This document shows positions 16,816 to 28,800 of a stretch of 64,000 nucleotides of DNA, one piece after another. Numbering within the stretch: position 1 is the stretch's first letter; every line of letters begins with the position of its first letter. The DNA is from Methanomassiliicoccales archaeon UBA280 (lineage in GTDB: Archaea > Thermoplasmatota > Thermoplasmata > SG8-5), in the NCBI GenBank assembly GCA_002499085.1, contig DAKD01000016.1:90592-154591 (forward strand), in the 5' to 3' direction. The notes beneath the pieces are model-generated. The model saw only the letters and a program-made list of their open reading frames with translations. It ran no database searches and was not told the DNA's origin. The position numbers and the translations under genes were made by a program.

Positions 16816-19800
16816 TCAGTCTGCCTGAGGCTCTTCGGGGGCCGGCTCGGCTCCGTCCTGCCCGCCGTCGGGATCGTCAGGCTCCTCCGGCCCGGACTTC
16901 TTCTTCTTTTTGAGCAGCATGAAGACCAGCAGGCCGGCGACCAGCAGGGCTATCAGCAGCACCGGGATTATCCAGCCCACGCTGCCGGACCCGCCGTCCT
17001 CTTCGAGCGCGAGGATTATGTCGTCGGCTGCTGTCGCTGTTCCCGCGGCAACGCTTGCGGTCGTGGAGCCGGACTGGTAGCCTTCCTTTGAAGCCTGTAT
17101 CGTGTACGAGCCTGCAGGCACGCTGGCGAAGGCATAGTTGCCGTTCGCGTCCGTGGTCGCAGTCAGAGAAGTACCCTGCAATGACACGGTCGCTCCCTCT
17201 ATTCCGGCGCCGCTTCCGTCCAGGACCCTGCCTCTCAGGCTGCCGGATGGCGTCTGAGGCTGGGCTTGCGTTGTGAAGGTCCGCGTCATGTCAGCGGCCA
17301 TAAGGTTGCCCGCGATGTCAGTTATTCCGGAAGCAGTCAGGTTTACGGTGTACGTTGTTCCGTATGCCAGAGAGGTGCCCGGCACGAAGGTCATTACGGT
17401 TCCGGCCGTGTTCCAGACGAACGTACCTGTGACCGCTGGGAACAGGGAGAACGCGGCCTGTGCCGCGGTCTGGCCCACAGGCTCGCTGAAGGTGACGGTG
17501 ATGTTCGTCCCGATCGAGATATTGGTGCCTGAGGGAACTACAGTGGCAGTGGGCGCCACCCTGTCGACTATTGTGGCAGTATCAGGCACTGTCCCGCCAA
17601 TCGGAACCGTCCTGTGGTTTCCTGCCAGGTCAAACGCGACAATATAGAACCCAAAGGCTCCGTCGGAAGATGCCGTGAAGGATATGGGTGAAATGAGGTG
17701 ATGTGTAGGTGTTGCCGTCCAAGTCGAGCCTCCGTCCGTCGTGTAGTAGAGGACATAGTATGCCAAACCGCCGGAGTCCGTCGCGGTGAAGGCGATGTTG
17801 AAAGTTGCTACCGTGGTATAGGCCGGCAATGCCGTGACAGTCACGGTCGGAGCGGTCGCGTCATAAGCCCAAGCAGCGTCGGCCGAGGAGGGCGCGGCCT
17901 CAACCTGTCCGTTCGAATCCGTTGCGGTGGTGTAGAACTGGTAGAATCCCTGGCCGCTTGCGAACCCGAAGCTCCATGACCAGGGCGCGGCAGTGTCAGT
18001 TCCGAAGCTATTCCATCCGCCCCATGTGGCGTTGTCAGTGGAGAATCTGTACCACAGCATCACGCTGGCGACAGTCCCCTCGGAGTCGCTCGCGGTCGCC
18101 TCAACGGTCAGCGGACCTGAAGCCAGCCAGTACGGCCCGGCCACGGTCACTGAGCTTGTCGGCGGGTTCGTATCGGCTCTGCGCCTGCATGAGTCATCCG
18201 CGGAGGCCGGCGGCAGCTCCCCGTTGTCGGCATTGTCGACCGCTATGGTGTAGAACTCATAGTATCCTGTCCCATTGGGCATGGTGAAAAGCCAGGACCA
18301 GGGCGCGGCATAATCTGTGCCGAAGGCCACCCATTCGCCCCAGGTTGCGTTATCGGCAGACCATCTGAACCAGAGCGTGACGTTCCTCACGCCGCCTACC
18401 GCGTCGGAAACCGTCGCATCCACAGTCCTGCTGACCTCGTACGAAGCATAGGCTCCGGGCACGGAGGCGGCGCTGTCCGGTGCGGTGATGTCATAGGCCC
18501 ATGCCGCGTCGGCCGAGGCCGGCGCGGACTCGTAATTGCCGAGGCCGTCCGTCGACCTGCTGTAGAACTCGTAGAATCCCTCCCCGTCGGGCCAGTCAAA
18601 GGTGAAATCGAACGGAGCCAATGTGTCGGTCGCGAAGAGGGCCCATGCGGACCATGTTGCGTTATCGGACGAGAATCTGTACCAGAGTTCGATGCTGCCG
18701 AATCCGTTTAGCTGGGAGATGCCGGAGACAGTGGGTATCAGGGGCGATGTTGCGCGAGCATATGGGGCAACAAAGTTCACGTTCGTGGAGGGTGCGGTCG
18801 CGTCGTATCCGTAGCTCACTTCCGCAGGCTTCAGCGCCTCCTGGTTCCCGGCCCGGTCCACACCTCTGGTCTGGAACTGGTAGAAACCGTCAGCGCCGAA
18901 CGCGAAGCTGAACGAATAGGGGGCTGTGGCGTCGCTCATCTGCAATGACCATGCGCTCCATGTTACGTTGTCTGCGGAATACCTCATCCAGAGATCCACA
19001 TTAGATATGTTGCTCAGCGCGTCGCTTCCGGTTGCCGTGATGGTTATCGGGGATGTTATGCGCCAGTAGGCGCCGGTCACGTCGGCCGCTGTTGTCGGAC
19101 TTGCAGTGTCGTACCCCACCCGTGCGTCAACGCCACTGTAGGTTTCCCAATTGCCAGCAAGGTCAACCCCTTCCGAGTATAACTCGTAGTAGCCGTCTCC
19201 ATCAGGGAAGGTGAAGGTCCACTGGTATACCGGGACTGTGATGGTTGAGCCGTACTGCGTCCATGCACCCCATGTCACATTGTCTGCGGAATAACGATAG
19301 TACGCGTTCACGCCAGCCAACCCGCTCATCGCATCGCTCCCGAATGCTGTGATGGCCAGCAATCCATTATGCCAATAGAATGATCCCGCGGTCATGCTCG
19401 TGGCAGGTGCCGCCGTGTCATAGCCGTACGCCGCATCGGCCGTTCCGGGCATGGCTTCGGTGTTCATTGCCCTGTCCCATGCCTGGGAAGCGAACTCGTA
19501 GTAACCTTCCCCGAAAGGCCACATGAAGTCCATCGAGTACGGTGCGGTGAGGTCCGTGCTCATGTAAATCCACCCGCTCCAAGTCGCGTTGTTTGCAGAG
19601 TGCCGGCAGTAGAAGTCGACTCCGCCGACGCCGCTTAGGCTGTCTGAAGCGGTTGCGCCGATGGTGAACGGGGCTCCGACCTGCCAGTATGCTCCGGCGG
19701 GGGTTACGCTGCTTGCCGGGTCAGTGGCGTCATAGGCGTTGAAGGCATCGGCCGCTGCTGGCGGGCTCTCGTAGTTGCCGAGCGTGTCCATGCCCCGGGT

Positions 19801-22800
19801 GAAGAACATATAGTATCCCTCCCCGCTTGGCGTGTAATCGAACGGGAATTCCCAGGGGGCTGCGAAGTCCGTGCTGAAGACTGCCCAGGGGCCCCAGCTG
19901 ATGTTGTTGACCGACCAGCTGTACCAAAGCTCGACATAGCTCACAGGGTTGCCTGTGCCCATGACAGTTGCGGTGAGTGTGACAGGCGCGTTAAGCCAGT
20001 ACGGCGAATACTGGTCCAAGCTGGTGATCGGCGCGGGCGGGTTCCAGAACCATTCGGCGTCCCGAACCGGTGGTGCAGCTTCCGTATTCTCTGCATGGTC
20101 ACTGGCGATTGTGTAGAACTGATAGTATCCCAAGCCCATGGGCCAATCGAAGGCGAACTCCCATGGCGCTGCGTCATCGAGGCCAAACCAGGTCCATCCG
20201 CCCCATGTCGAGTTGTCTGCCGAGTACCTGTAATACAGGGCCGTGTAGTTCAAGCCGCTGGGCCCGGCATCGCCGGCCGTAGCCATCACTGTCATGGTAA
20301 CCGCTGTCTGCTCGTAGGGCGGGATGAATATCACCGTGCTGCTGGGCGTGATGTTGTCGAAGCCTATCTCCACGTCGTACCCGCCCGGGGGCCATGCAGG
20401 CGCGTTGCCGAGCGTGTCATAAGCCCTTGCGGCGAACCTGTAATAGCCTGTTCCGTTCGGGTATGTGAAGCTCCATTGCCATGGGGCTGCACTGTCGACA
20501 GCGAACACGCTCGGCCCGCCCCAGGCGATGCCGTCCGGAGAGAACCAGTACACCAGCTCCACGCTGGCGACAGGGTTGAGGCCGTCAAGGGCCGTGGCTG
20601 TTACGGTCAATGGCGATGAGTTCTGCCAGTACTCCGGTATCATGTCCACGGTGGCAGCGGGCGGCGTGCCGTCGTACCCGCCGACGGCATCAGCCACACC
20701 GGGCTGTGCTTCAAGGTTCCCGGCTGCATCGACGGCAGTGCAGTAGAAGAGATAATACCCGTTCCCGTTGGGCCAGTTGAACGCCCTTGTGTAAGGCGCT
20801 GCGAAGTCGCTGCCCAGCGACACAGGCGCTCCCCAGGTGACATTGTCCGCCGAATAGGCGTAGAAGAACTCGACCCATGCTATGCCGCTAGTCGCATCGA
20901 AGGCTGTTGCGGTCAGGGTTTTGGGGGCATTGTTCCAGTACGGAACAACCGGGTCAACGCTGCTCGAGGGCGGCGTTACGTCATAAACATAGGGCCCGGA
21001 CTCGATGAATGTCGGGTTGACAGGCACAGGCTCGAAGCCGTTCGCCTGGGCGCACCAGTAGTATGTCCCGTCCGACGGCAGGTCGGTTGTCGGCGTCCAA
21101 GCGAAGTCAGGCAGCGTCACATCCTGGCCCCAGAAGTTCCAGGATGTGCCGCCGTCGTTCGTGTAGTAGATGTCAACAGCGGTTATGGTTCCGCCGTATG
21201 TGTATGTAATCGCTGGCCTTGGGTCTTGGCTGCCCGAGCTCGTGGGGCCTGTTGCCGAAGCATACTCTGTTCCGGCGGTCGTGAATGTGAAGTTTCCGTC
21301 TCCGGTCAGGGGGTTCCCCACAAGATCCGTGAATCCGCCTGTTTCAAGGTTCACATTGTACATTGTCGTGTAGGCAAGACCTCCATATGTGCCGTTCAGC
21401 CATGTCCCGTCAGCCGACCATGTCCATACGGTTCCCGGCAGTGATGTGTCCACCAGGCCCAGCCCCGTGTCCATAGCCTCGTTGAAATGAATTCTGAACG
21501 TTCCGGCCGTTACAGGCACATTAATGGCGCCGTCCGGCGGCGATGTCCATATCACTGTCGGATTGGTGGTGTCGTAACGGTAGGCAGCGTCCGCGGTCGC
21601 GGGAGGCGACTCGCGCCATCCCCAGTCGTCGATCGCTATGGTGTAGAACTCGTAGAATCCCTCTCCATCGGGCCAATCAAAGTCAAACTCCCAGAGCGGC
21701 CCTGTGTCTGTGTCGAAGTATGTCCACGCGCCCCAGCCGGCGCCGTCCAGCGAGTGTCTGTACCATAATTCCAGGGACGCGACCGGGTCAGAAGACATTG
21801 ATATCTGCACGTTGTCAACCTCGAACCACCAGTTCCAGCCCGGGCAGTAATAATAGAACTCAATCATAACGTTTGGCTCGCCGATGTAGGCGCTGAGGTC
21901 GTAGGATTGGGGGGCGCCGGGGCCGGATGGGGAGACATCCCAGTTCCATGTGTCTATGTTTGTCCATAAACCGCCGCCGTCCGTGGATACCCTCACCGCG
22001 GCATACTCGGAACCTATAAAGAAATTGTAGGACATGATGAAATCGAGGGTCGCGACAGATGCACCAACAAGGTTGAAGCTGGGCGTCCTTAGCCCTGTGT
22101 TCATTGTGGTTCCTGAACCGAGTCTGTCGCTGTCCGCATCTGCGCAGAAACCCGAGCCTCCTGCATAGTTCGGGCGACCTCCGGCCCACATGTCGTTTCT
22201 CTGCCAGACTCCGTCACCTCCGTAGTTGACAACTGTCCATCCGGCAGGGGGCCAGGCTCCCTCGAACTGCTCGTTTATCAGAGTGCCGGAGAATCCGACC
22301 TCCGCCTCTATGGTCATCGGGCTGATGTTCACCGTGTCCGGCATGGTCTGTATCGCATTGCTGCTTGGGCAAACCAGGTCGAACAGCCAGGCCGCGTCCG
22401 CGGCGCCGGGCTCGTCCTCGTAGTTCCCTGCGAAGTCGCGCGCCCTCGTGTAGAACTGGTAGTATCCGTCTGCGTTAGCCGTGAAGGTCCATTGCCACGG
22501 TATTGCATTGTCCGTGGAGTGCAGGGTCCATATGCTCCATGTGGAATTGTCAGGGGAATGGCGCACCCACAGCTCCACAGACTGCACGCCGCTGAGGCCG
22601 TTGCCGGCGTCTGCGGTTATGACACGGCTCGGGCCGAGGTTGAGGTACGGTTCTGTCAGGATGACATTGCTCCACGGTATCGAGGTTTCATAGGCATAAG
22701 CCGCATCCGCGAAGAAGGGTGCAGCCTCGACAATGCCCGCATTGTCCTCGGCCACCGTGTAGAACTCGTAATATCCCTCTCCATAGGGCCAGTAGAATTC

Positions 22801-25800
22801 AAAGTCCCAGGGCGCGCCGAACAGCGTGTCCCAGTAGGTCCAGGCTCCGAACATGGCGTTATCCGCCGAGTACCTGTAATAAAGGTCAACCGATGCCAGG
22901 CCGCTCGATGTCTCCAATATCCCGTCGCCGTACATCATTATATCGTCCACCATCCACACGCCTCTGCTTCCAATTGGGGTTTCCGCCAGGTAGTTCCATG
23001 CCATCATGACCGAGGGCTCGCCGGCATAGGCCGAGAGGTCTATTAGAATCGGGACCTCGTACCAGTTCCATCCCGGTCCTCCCGGACCGCCGGTCAAACC
23101 GTCAAAGTCGTAGGCCGGGTCATGGGCAAGGTCGGCCACAATGTCCCATGTGGAACCGCCGTCGGTCGAGACTCTGACATAGTCATGTGAGGTGGCTGAC
23201 GAGCCATATCTCAGCATCGTGTAAGCGGACCAGAACTCCAGTTCCACCGTTGAATAGGAAGAGAAGTCCATCTCCGGCGAAATCAGCCACTCGTCCTGCT
23301 CTCTGGCCGGCGGGTCGCCGCCGCTCCCGTCGCTCCACCAGACGCCTGCGCAGTAGGGCAAAGAGTTGGGCAGCGGTAACAACGAATCGTCCATCATGGA
23401 CCAGTAATGCGTGAGCGTAGGGTTGCCGCTCTGGCTGGCAGAGCATATGCCGTCCACGGACCAACCTGTCGGCGGCCAAATACCGCCGTCGAAGTTCTCA
23501 TTGATAAGGTTGGAGTCCCTGGCCTCGGCTCTGATGACGGTCGGGAATTCGCTGCGCCAGTACGAACCTTCCTGTATGACATGGCTTGACGGCGCTCTGC
23601 CGTCGACTATTATACTGGCGAATGCCGTTGATTCTGTCTGGTAGTTTGTCACTGAGTCCCAGCCGTAGATGTAGAGGTCGTATTGCCCGTCTGGCCAGCC
23701 TGTCGTGTCTATGGGCGAGGTGGCCCACTCGATCGGGCCGTCGAAGTCCCCGTCAGCCGGGTTCATGGCAACTCCGGGGAAGTTTCCCTCGCCGAAGGTG
23801 TACAAAGCCCCCTCGACAGTGTTCCACCAGAAGTATGGGTTGGACTCAATCATACCAATCAGCGTAAGCAAGGTTCCGGGCTGAACTATGGCCACCGGGG
23901 TTCCGTCCACGAGCGCATTTGACGATATCGGTGTCCTTGTCACGAGCCAACTCATTATCTCTGCCATCGCAGCAGTGCGCTCAGGCTCGTCGCCCATCTT
24001 CGAGTGGTCGAACGATGAGATCACCGAGCGGAAACCGCCACCGTCCATTCTCACCATTGTGGTCGCGCCGGCACCGAGGCCGGGCGAGAAGTAGCAGGAT
24101 CTTACGGCCGCCGGGTCGACAATCTCAAGGATTGCATAGCTGCCCCATACCGAGGGGCAACTGCCTGGTGCGTCCATCGGGAATCCCAGGCCGTCGCCTA
24201 TCGGGTCCCCGTTCTCGCCGGCCAGGGTCTGGGGTGCGGAACCGAACATGTCCCAGCCGTATCCCATGCCCCCCATGGAACCGTCGACGGGCACAGCCCC
24301 GAACCACTGGCCCAGCCAGTCGGTCCATCCGTTTTCCGCCGCATCCATCCAGAACATGTCTCCTGTGAGGTAAATACTGCCGCCGTTCAGGAGGTAGTCC
24401 TGAATGTTCGTGCGGTCCGCAGCGGTAAGGCTGGGGCCGTTAACACCATAGGAGTTGCCTGTCGCCCAGATCACTCCGATGTACTGAGACATATCGGCAT
24501 AGGAAGGTGCACCGTAGGTTGCCACGTCCCAGAAATTGTAAGAAGCATATCCCATAGTATCCAGCCAGTCCAACGAGTCTGTGTACCAGTCCTCTGAGTC
24601 GATGCCCAGGTCGTCGTCCACCAACAGCAGGTCCGCATATGCCTGGCTGAACAGCTCGCACCAATCCCACTCTGCCGGGTCAGCCTGGGACTGGCCGTAA
24701 GGCCATGTGTATTCAATGTCCCCGGGATTGACAAAGCCCGGAATATCCACACGCACGATGAAGCTCTGGGACTCGCCGTACTCGAGCGGCCCGATGGCCG
24801 TTATAGGGCTGTAACCCAGGTCGAGGAATTGCGCGGTCCAGCCGTTCATCGAACCGTAATCGAGGTCGAAACTGTCGTTCCCCAATGTCCCGATGTTCGT
24901 GATGCTTACCCCGTAATCAATGCTGCCGCCGGGAAGTTCGAATCCCTGCTGCAAAACGGGGGTCAGCAGGCATCCCCTGTCTGGGTATGCGGCATCAACG
25001 TCGAAGTCGTCGATGTACCATCCCGGATAGCCGCCCGTGGCGGGCGAGGACATGAATCTCATCCTGAAGGACACTGTCTCTCCCAGGTACGGTGAGAGGT
25101 CAAACTGCTCCTGCAACCATCCGCCCGAGAAGCCGCTGAAGCTGTCGATTCCCCACCAGTTCATCCAGTCATAGCCGCCCACGGGAGTTATCTGGGTCCA
25201 TGTCTGGCCGAAATCCGCTGTTATCTCGACCGAGCCGCCGTCCATGCCGTCCGTGTCATACCAGTGATGGAAAGACATCTCGGACCAGGAAGCCAGCCCC
25301 AGCGTGAAGTAGTGAGAGACCAGGGCGATGTCCGCCTCAGGATAATAGTCGTCGGCCAGGTTGGTTCCCCAGCAGTTGTCCGGCGAGTAAGCCGCGCCCG
25401 GGCCGAAACCCGAGGGATCGCCGATCTCCCAGGCTGTGGCGCCAGATCCGAAAGCCCTGAAGTCATAGAATGCCCCCTCGAATTCGTCGAACGCATGCGG
25501 CTCCACCCATACCTGGGTAAAGGTTTCGGCCGTTGCGGAGATTGACGGATCCGTCCAGGAAGCAACAGAAACAACGGCTAAATCCCATTCGCTCGGGGAC
25601 GCGCCCATGGGTATGTCCACAACAATCGTGAACCGGAAGCTCTGGCCCGGGTCCAGGTTGCTTGTTTGAGTGATGTCGAAGCTTGCTGTCTCGTCCATTA
25701 TCCTCGTGTTCCAGGCGGAGGGATAGTCAAAGTAAAGGTCGAATGTGTCCGGAAACGCCATCCTGTTTGTGACCTCTACGGAATAGATTACCGTGGTGTC

Positions 25801-28800
25801 CGGCATGTAGGCGAACTCCTGGTGCTCCGGCGTCATCTCCACTGAATCCTCTGCCAGCAGCCAGTCCAGAATCCTTTCCATCAGTTCAGCCCTGTCGTCC
25901 GCACCGTCCACGTCCGCCAGGTCGAAGCCAGTGAAGACAGTTCTGAAACCCGCAAAGGCATAGTGCATGGAGGCGCCGGCCATGTCAGGGTCCCAGACTA
26001 TGGGAATCGCCGCATTCGGCGCGGCAGGGTCGTTCCAGGTCCAGACGCCGCTCAGCTCGGCCCAGTAATCACCGGTGTGTATGCACATGTCCAGGCCGTC
26101 GCCTATCGGGTCGCCCGGCACTCCCAGCATGTCATACGGGAAGCCGTAGTCGCCATTCCACGGATTGGCGCCGAGATAGTTGTTCATCCAACCGGTCCCT
26201 ATGTTGAAGGCCGAGTCCCAGCCGAACCCGCCACTCGAAAGGAAAAGTCTGCCGCCGTTGTCCAGATATGTCGAAAGCTCGCCTCTCTCTTTGGAGTCGA
26301 GCGTGTCCTCCGGTGAACCGAGCGTCGTCGTGCCTCCCGAGAGGTCCCCGGTGGTCCACACGACAGCGTCGAACATGTCCATGAATTCTGCGGCCGGGCA
26401 GCCGTGTTCGGTTGTGTCCCAGCAGGTGTGAGGCAGGCCATAGTCGTCGAGCGCAAACAAGTAATATGTCTCGACAGAGAGGCCGCCGTCGTCGTCCACC
26501 AGCAGTATCCCGCCCGGGACGATGGTTGTCAGCATGGCGGAATCGCCCGCGCCAGGGTCGTTCCAGGATTCTGCCGAGACATATGCCAGGTCGCTGTCCC
26601 CGGGCATTGCGCCGCCCGGTATGCTGCACCTGGCCGTGAAGTCCAGGAAACCGCCCGAGTCCACAGGGCCGACCGAGGTTATAGGCGCAGGAGGTATGCC
26701 CGTGTCCCCGTATATGTGCACATTGTCGATCTGCCACCATCCGGCCCATATCCCGCTGTCGTAATAGTAGAACTCGATCGAAACATCGTCGTATCCCACC
26801 CACGGGGTGAGGTCGATGAAGATGTTCTCCCCGGGTCCTGTCGGCGAATGGTCCTCATCATAGTAGGCGAGCAGGTCACCCATGCCGTCATAATACACAA
26901 CAACGTAAGCGTAATCATCAGAACCCAGGTTCAGGTCGTAATAGCACATGTCGAACTCCAGTCCGGCCGCGGGGAAGCCGTCAAGGCTGAACTCAGGCGT
27001 TGTGAGCGAGGCCTCGACCCCGCCGCTGCCAGTCCACCAATTGGACATGGCATCGCTGTTCGCCTCGGCGCAGTACCCCGCACCGGCCCAGTTCGGGTAT
27101 CCGGTGTAATCGTTGCGGTGCCATTCGCCCAGCGGGTCGCCCCATGAGTTCCAATCGTATAGCGTCCATCCGGGCGGCGGGAACCGCCCCTCGAAATCCT
27201 CGCTCACCAGTGTCTGGGTTGGCGAGCTCCAGAACTCGATCGGCCACACGCTGGTCGAATACAGGTCATAGGAGTCGGCCTCGGTTCCGGAATTTGCAAT
27301 TCTCATTGTATAGTCCACATCTGCCCCGGGCAAGCCGAAGTTAACCTGCTGAGCGGGGAACAGGTCTGCGCGGTACTGAGGGGGGGCGCCCATGAATATA
27401 TCGTCCAGGTACCATCCCCAGTCGCCTCCCCACCAGGGCGAGGATGCGAAGTGGAACCTTGCCTGCACAGCCTGTCCGGCAAAGGCGCTCAGGTCGAACT
27501 CGTAAAACTCCCAGCCGTCGCTTGTTCCGGAGAAGGCATCAGTCATGTAGCCGCTGCAGTATGCGTCCGTGTAGGGATATCCCCAGTAATGCGAGCCGTA
27601 TGTCGGTTGTATCTGCATCCAATCACCTGCTCCGCGTACCTCGACGAAGCCGCCGTCATCGCCATCCGTCTCCATGTCGTACCAGGTCCAGAACGAGAGC
27701 ACCTGCTGGCCGCCGCTGAGTCTCACCCAGGGCGTTACCAGGGCCATGTCAGTGCCCGGGTAGTACGCGTCCCAGAGGTTCGTGCCCGCGCATTCCGTGC
27801 CCGCGAAGGCGCTGCCCGGCCCCGCGCCTGAGGGGTCGCCTATCTCCCATTGTGTGGAGCTGGGCATTTGCTCGGTGAAGGTCCACGCGCCCCAGCCTGT
27901 CTCGAATCCGTCATACCAGTCGGTCCAGAATGGAACCACAGTCTCGGTCTGCGCCATCCTTTGCACGGCCGGGTCTGCCTGTGATGTGATGTAGATGTCC
28001 GCGATGTCGAAATCGCCGGGTCCGGCGCCGCCCGGGACTCCCACTGTGGCCAGGAAATCCATTGTTTCCCCCGGTGCCAGCGGCCCTATCTGTGAAATTA
28101 AGGCCGTCTCGGTAATCCTGATATTGTCCAGCTCGAAGAATGCAGGTCCAGACATGGACTCAGGAACCCACCAGTCGAACTCGATGTAAACTGTTGTCCC
28201 TGCATAAGGCATCAAGTCTACTAGGCCTTGCAGGATGCCCGTATCGGACACATATGTGTTTGCTGGCGCAACCAGTATAACATGGGATTCAATCGGGGGG
28301 CCGCCTCCCGAGGGTTCGATGAGGACCGAGAATGTTCTGTCAATGGTCGCCGGAATCGTCTCCAGGTCCCAGGCAGCTCTATAATCGAACATCAATACGG
28401 AGTTGGCCAAAGGCACATCGAAGTCCTGGCCTGCCAGAATATGGCCGGGGCCGTTGCCGTCGAACCCGTTCTGGAGGGAATATATCCCGTCGGTCGGGGC
28501 GCTGTCGAAGAAGCCGCCTCCAGGGTTGTTCCCTGCGCCCGAGACCTGCAGAGGCGAGAATGGGCCGGATAAATCCGTGGCGTCCCATCCAGTGAAGTCC
28601 CCGGTCTCGAAACTCGGGTTGTTGAGTTGGGATGCGGACAGGCCGTCCAGGCCGTAGAAATCCACCGGCCAGGAGCTGGTTGCCATGAGGTCATATGTGT
28701 CGTCGCTCAGCCCGTTGTTCGTTGCGTGCAGCATGTACGATACCTGCCCGCCCGGCACCCCGAAACCGCGCTGCGCTTCAGGCTCCAGCCTGGCGTCATT

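Noticed and set aside
17800..22900. Tandem repetition that could be mistaken for a CRISPR array or satellite
   Set aside because: The period is about 300 bp and follows protein domains in frame, with divergence typical of Ig-like repeats.
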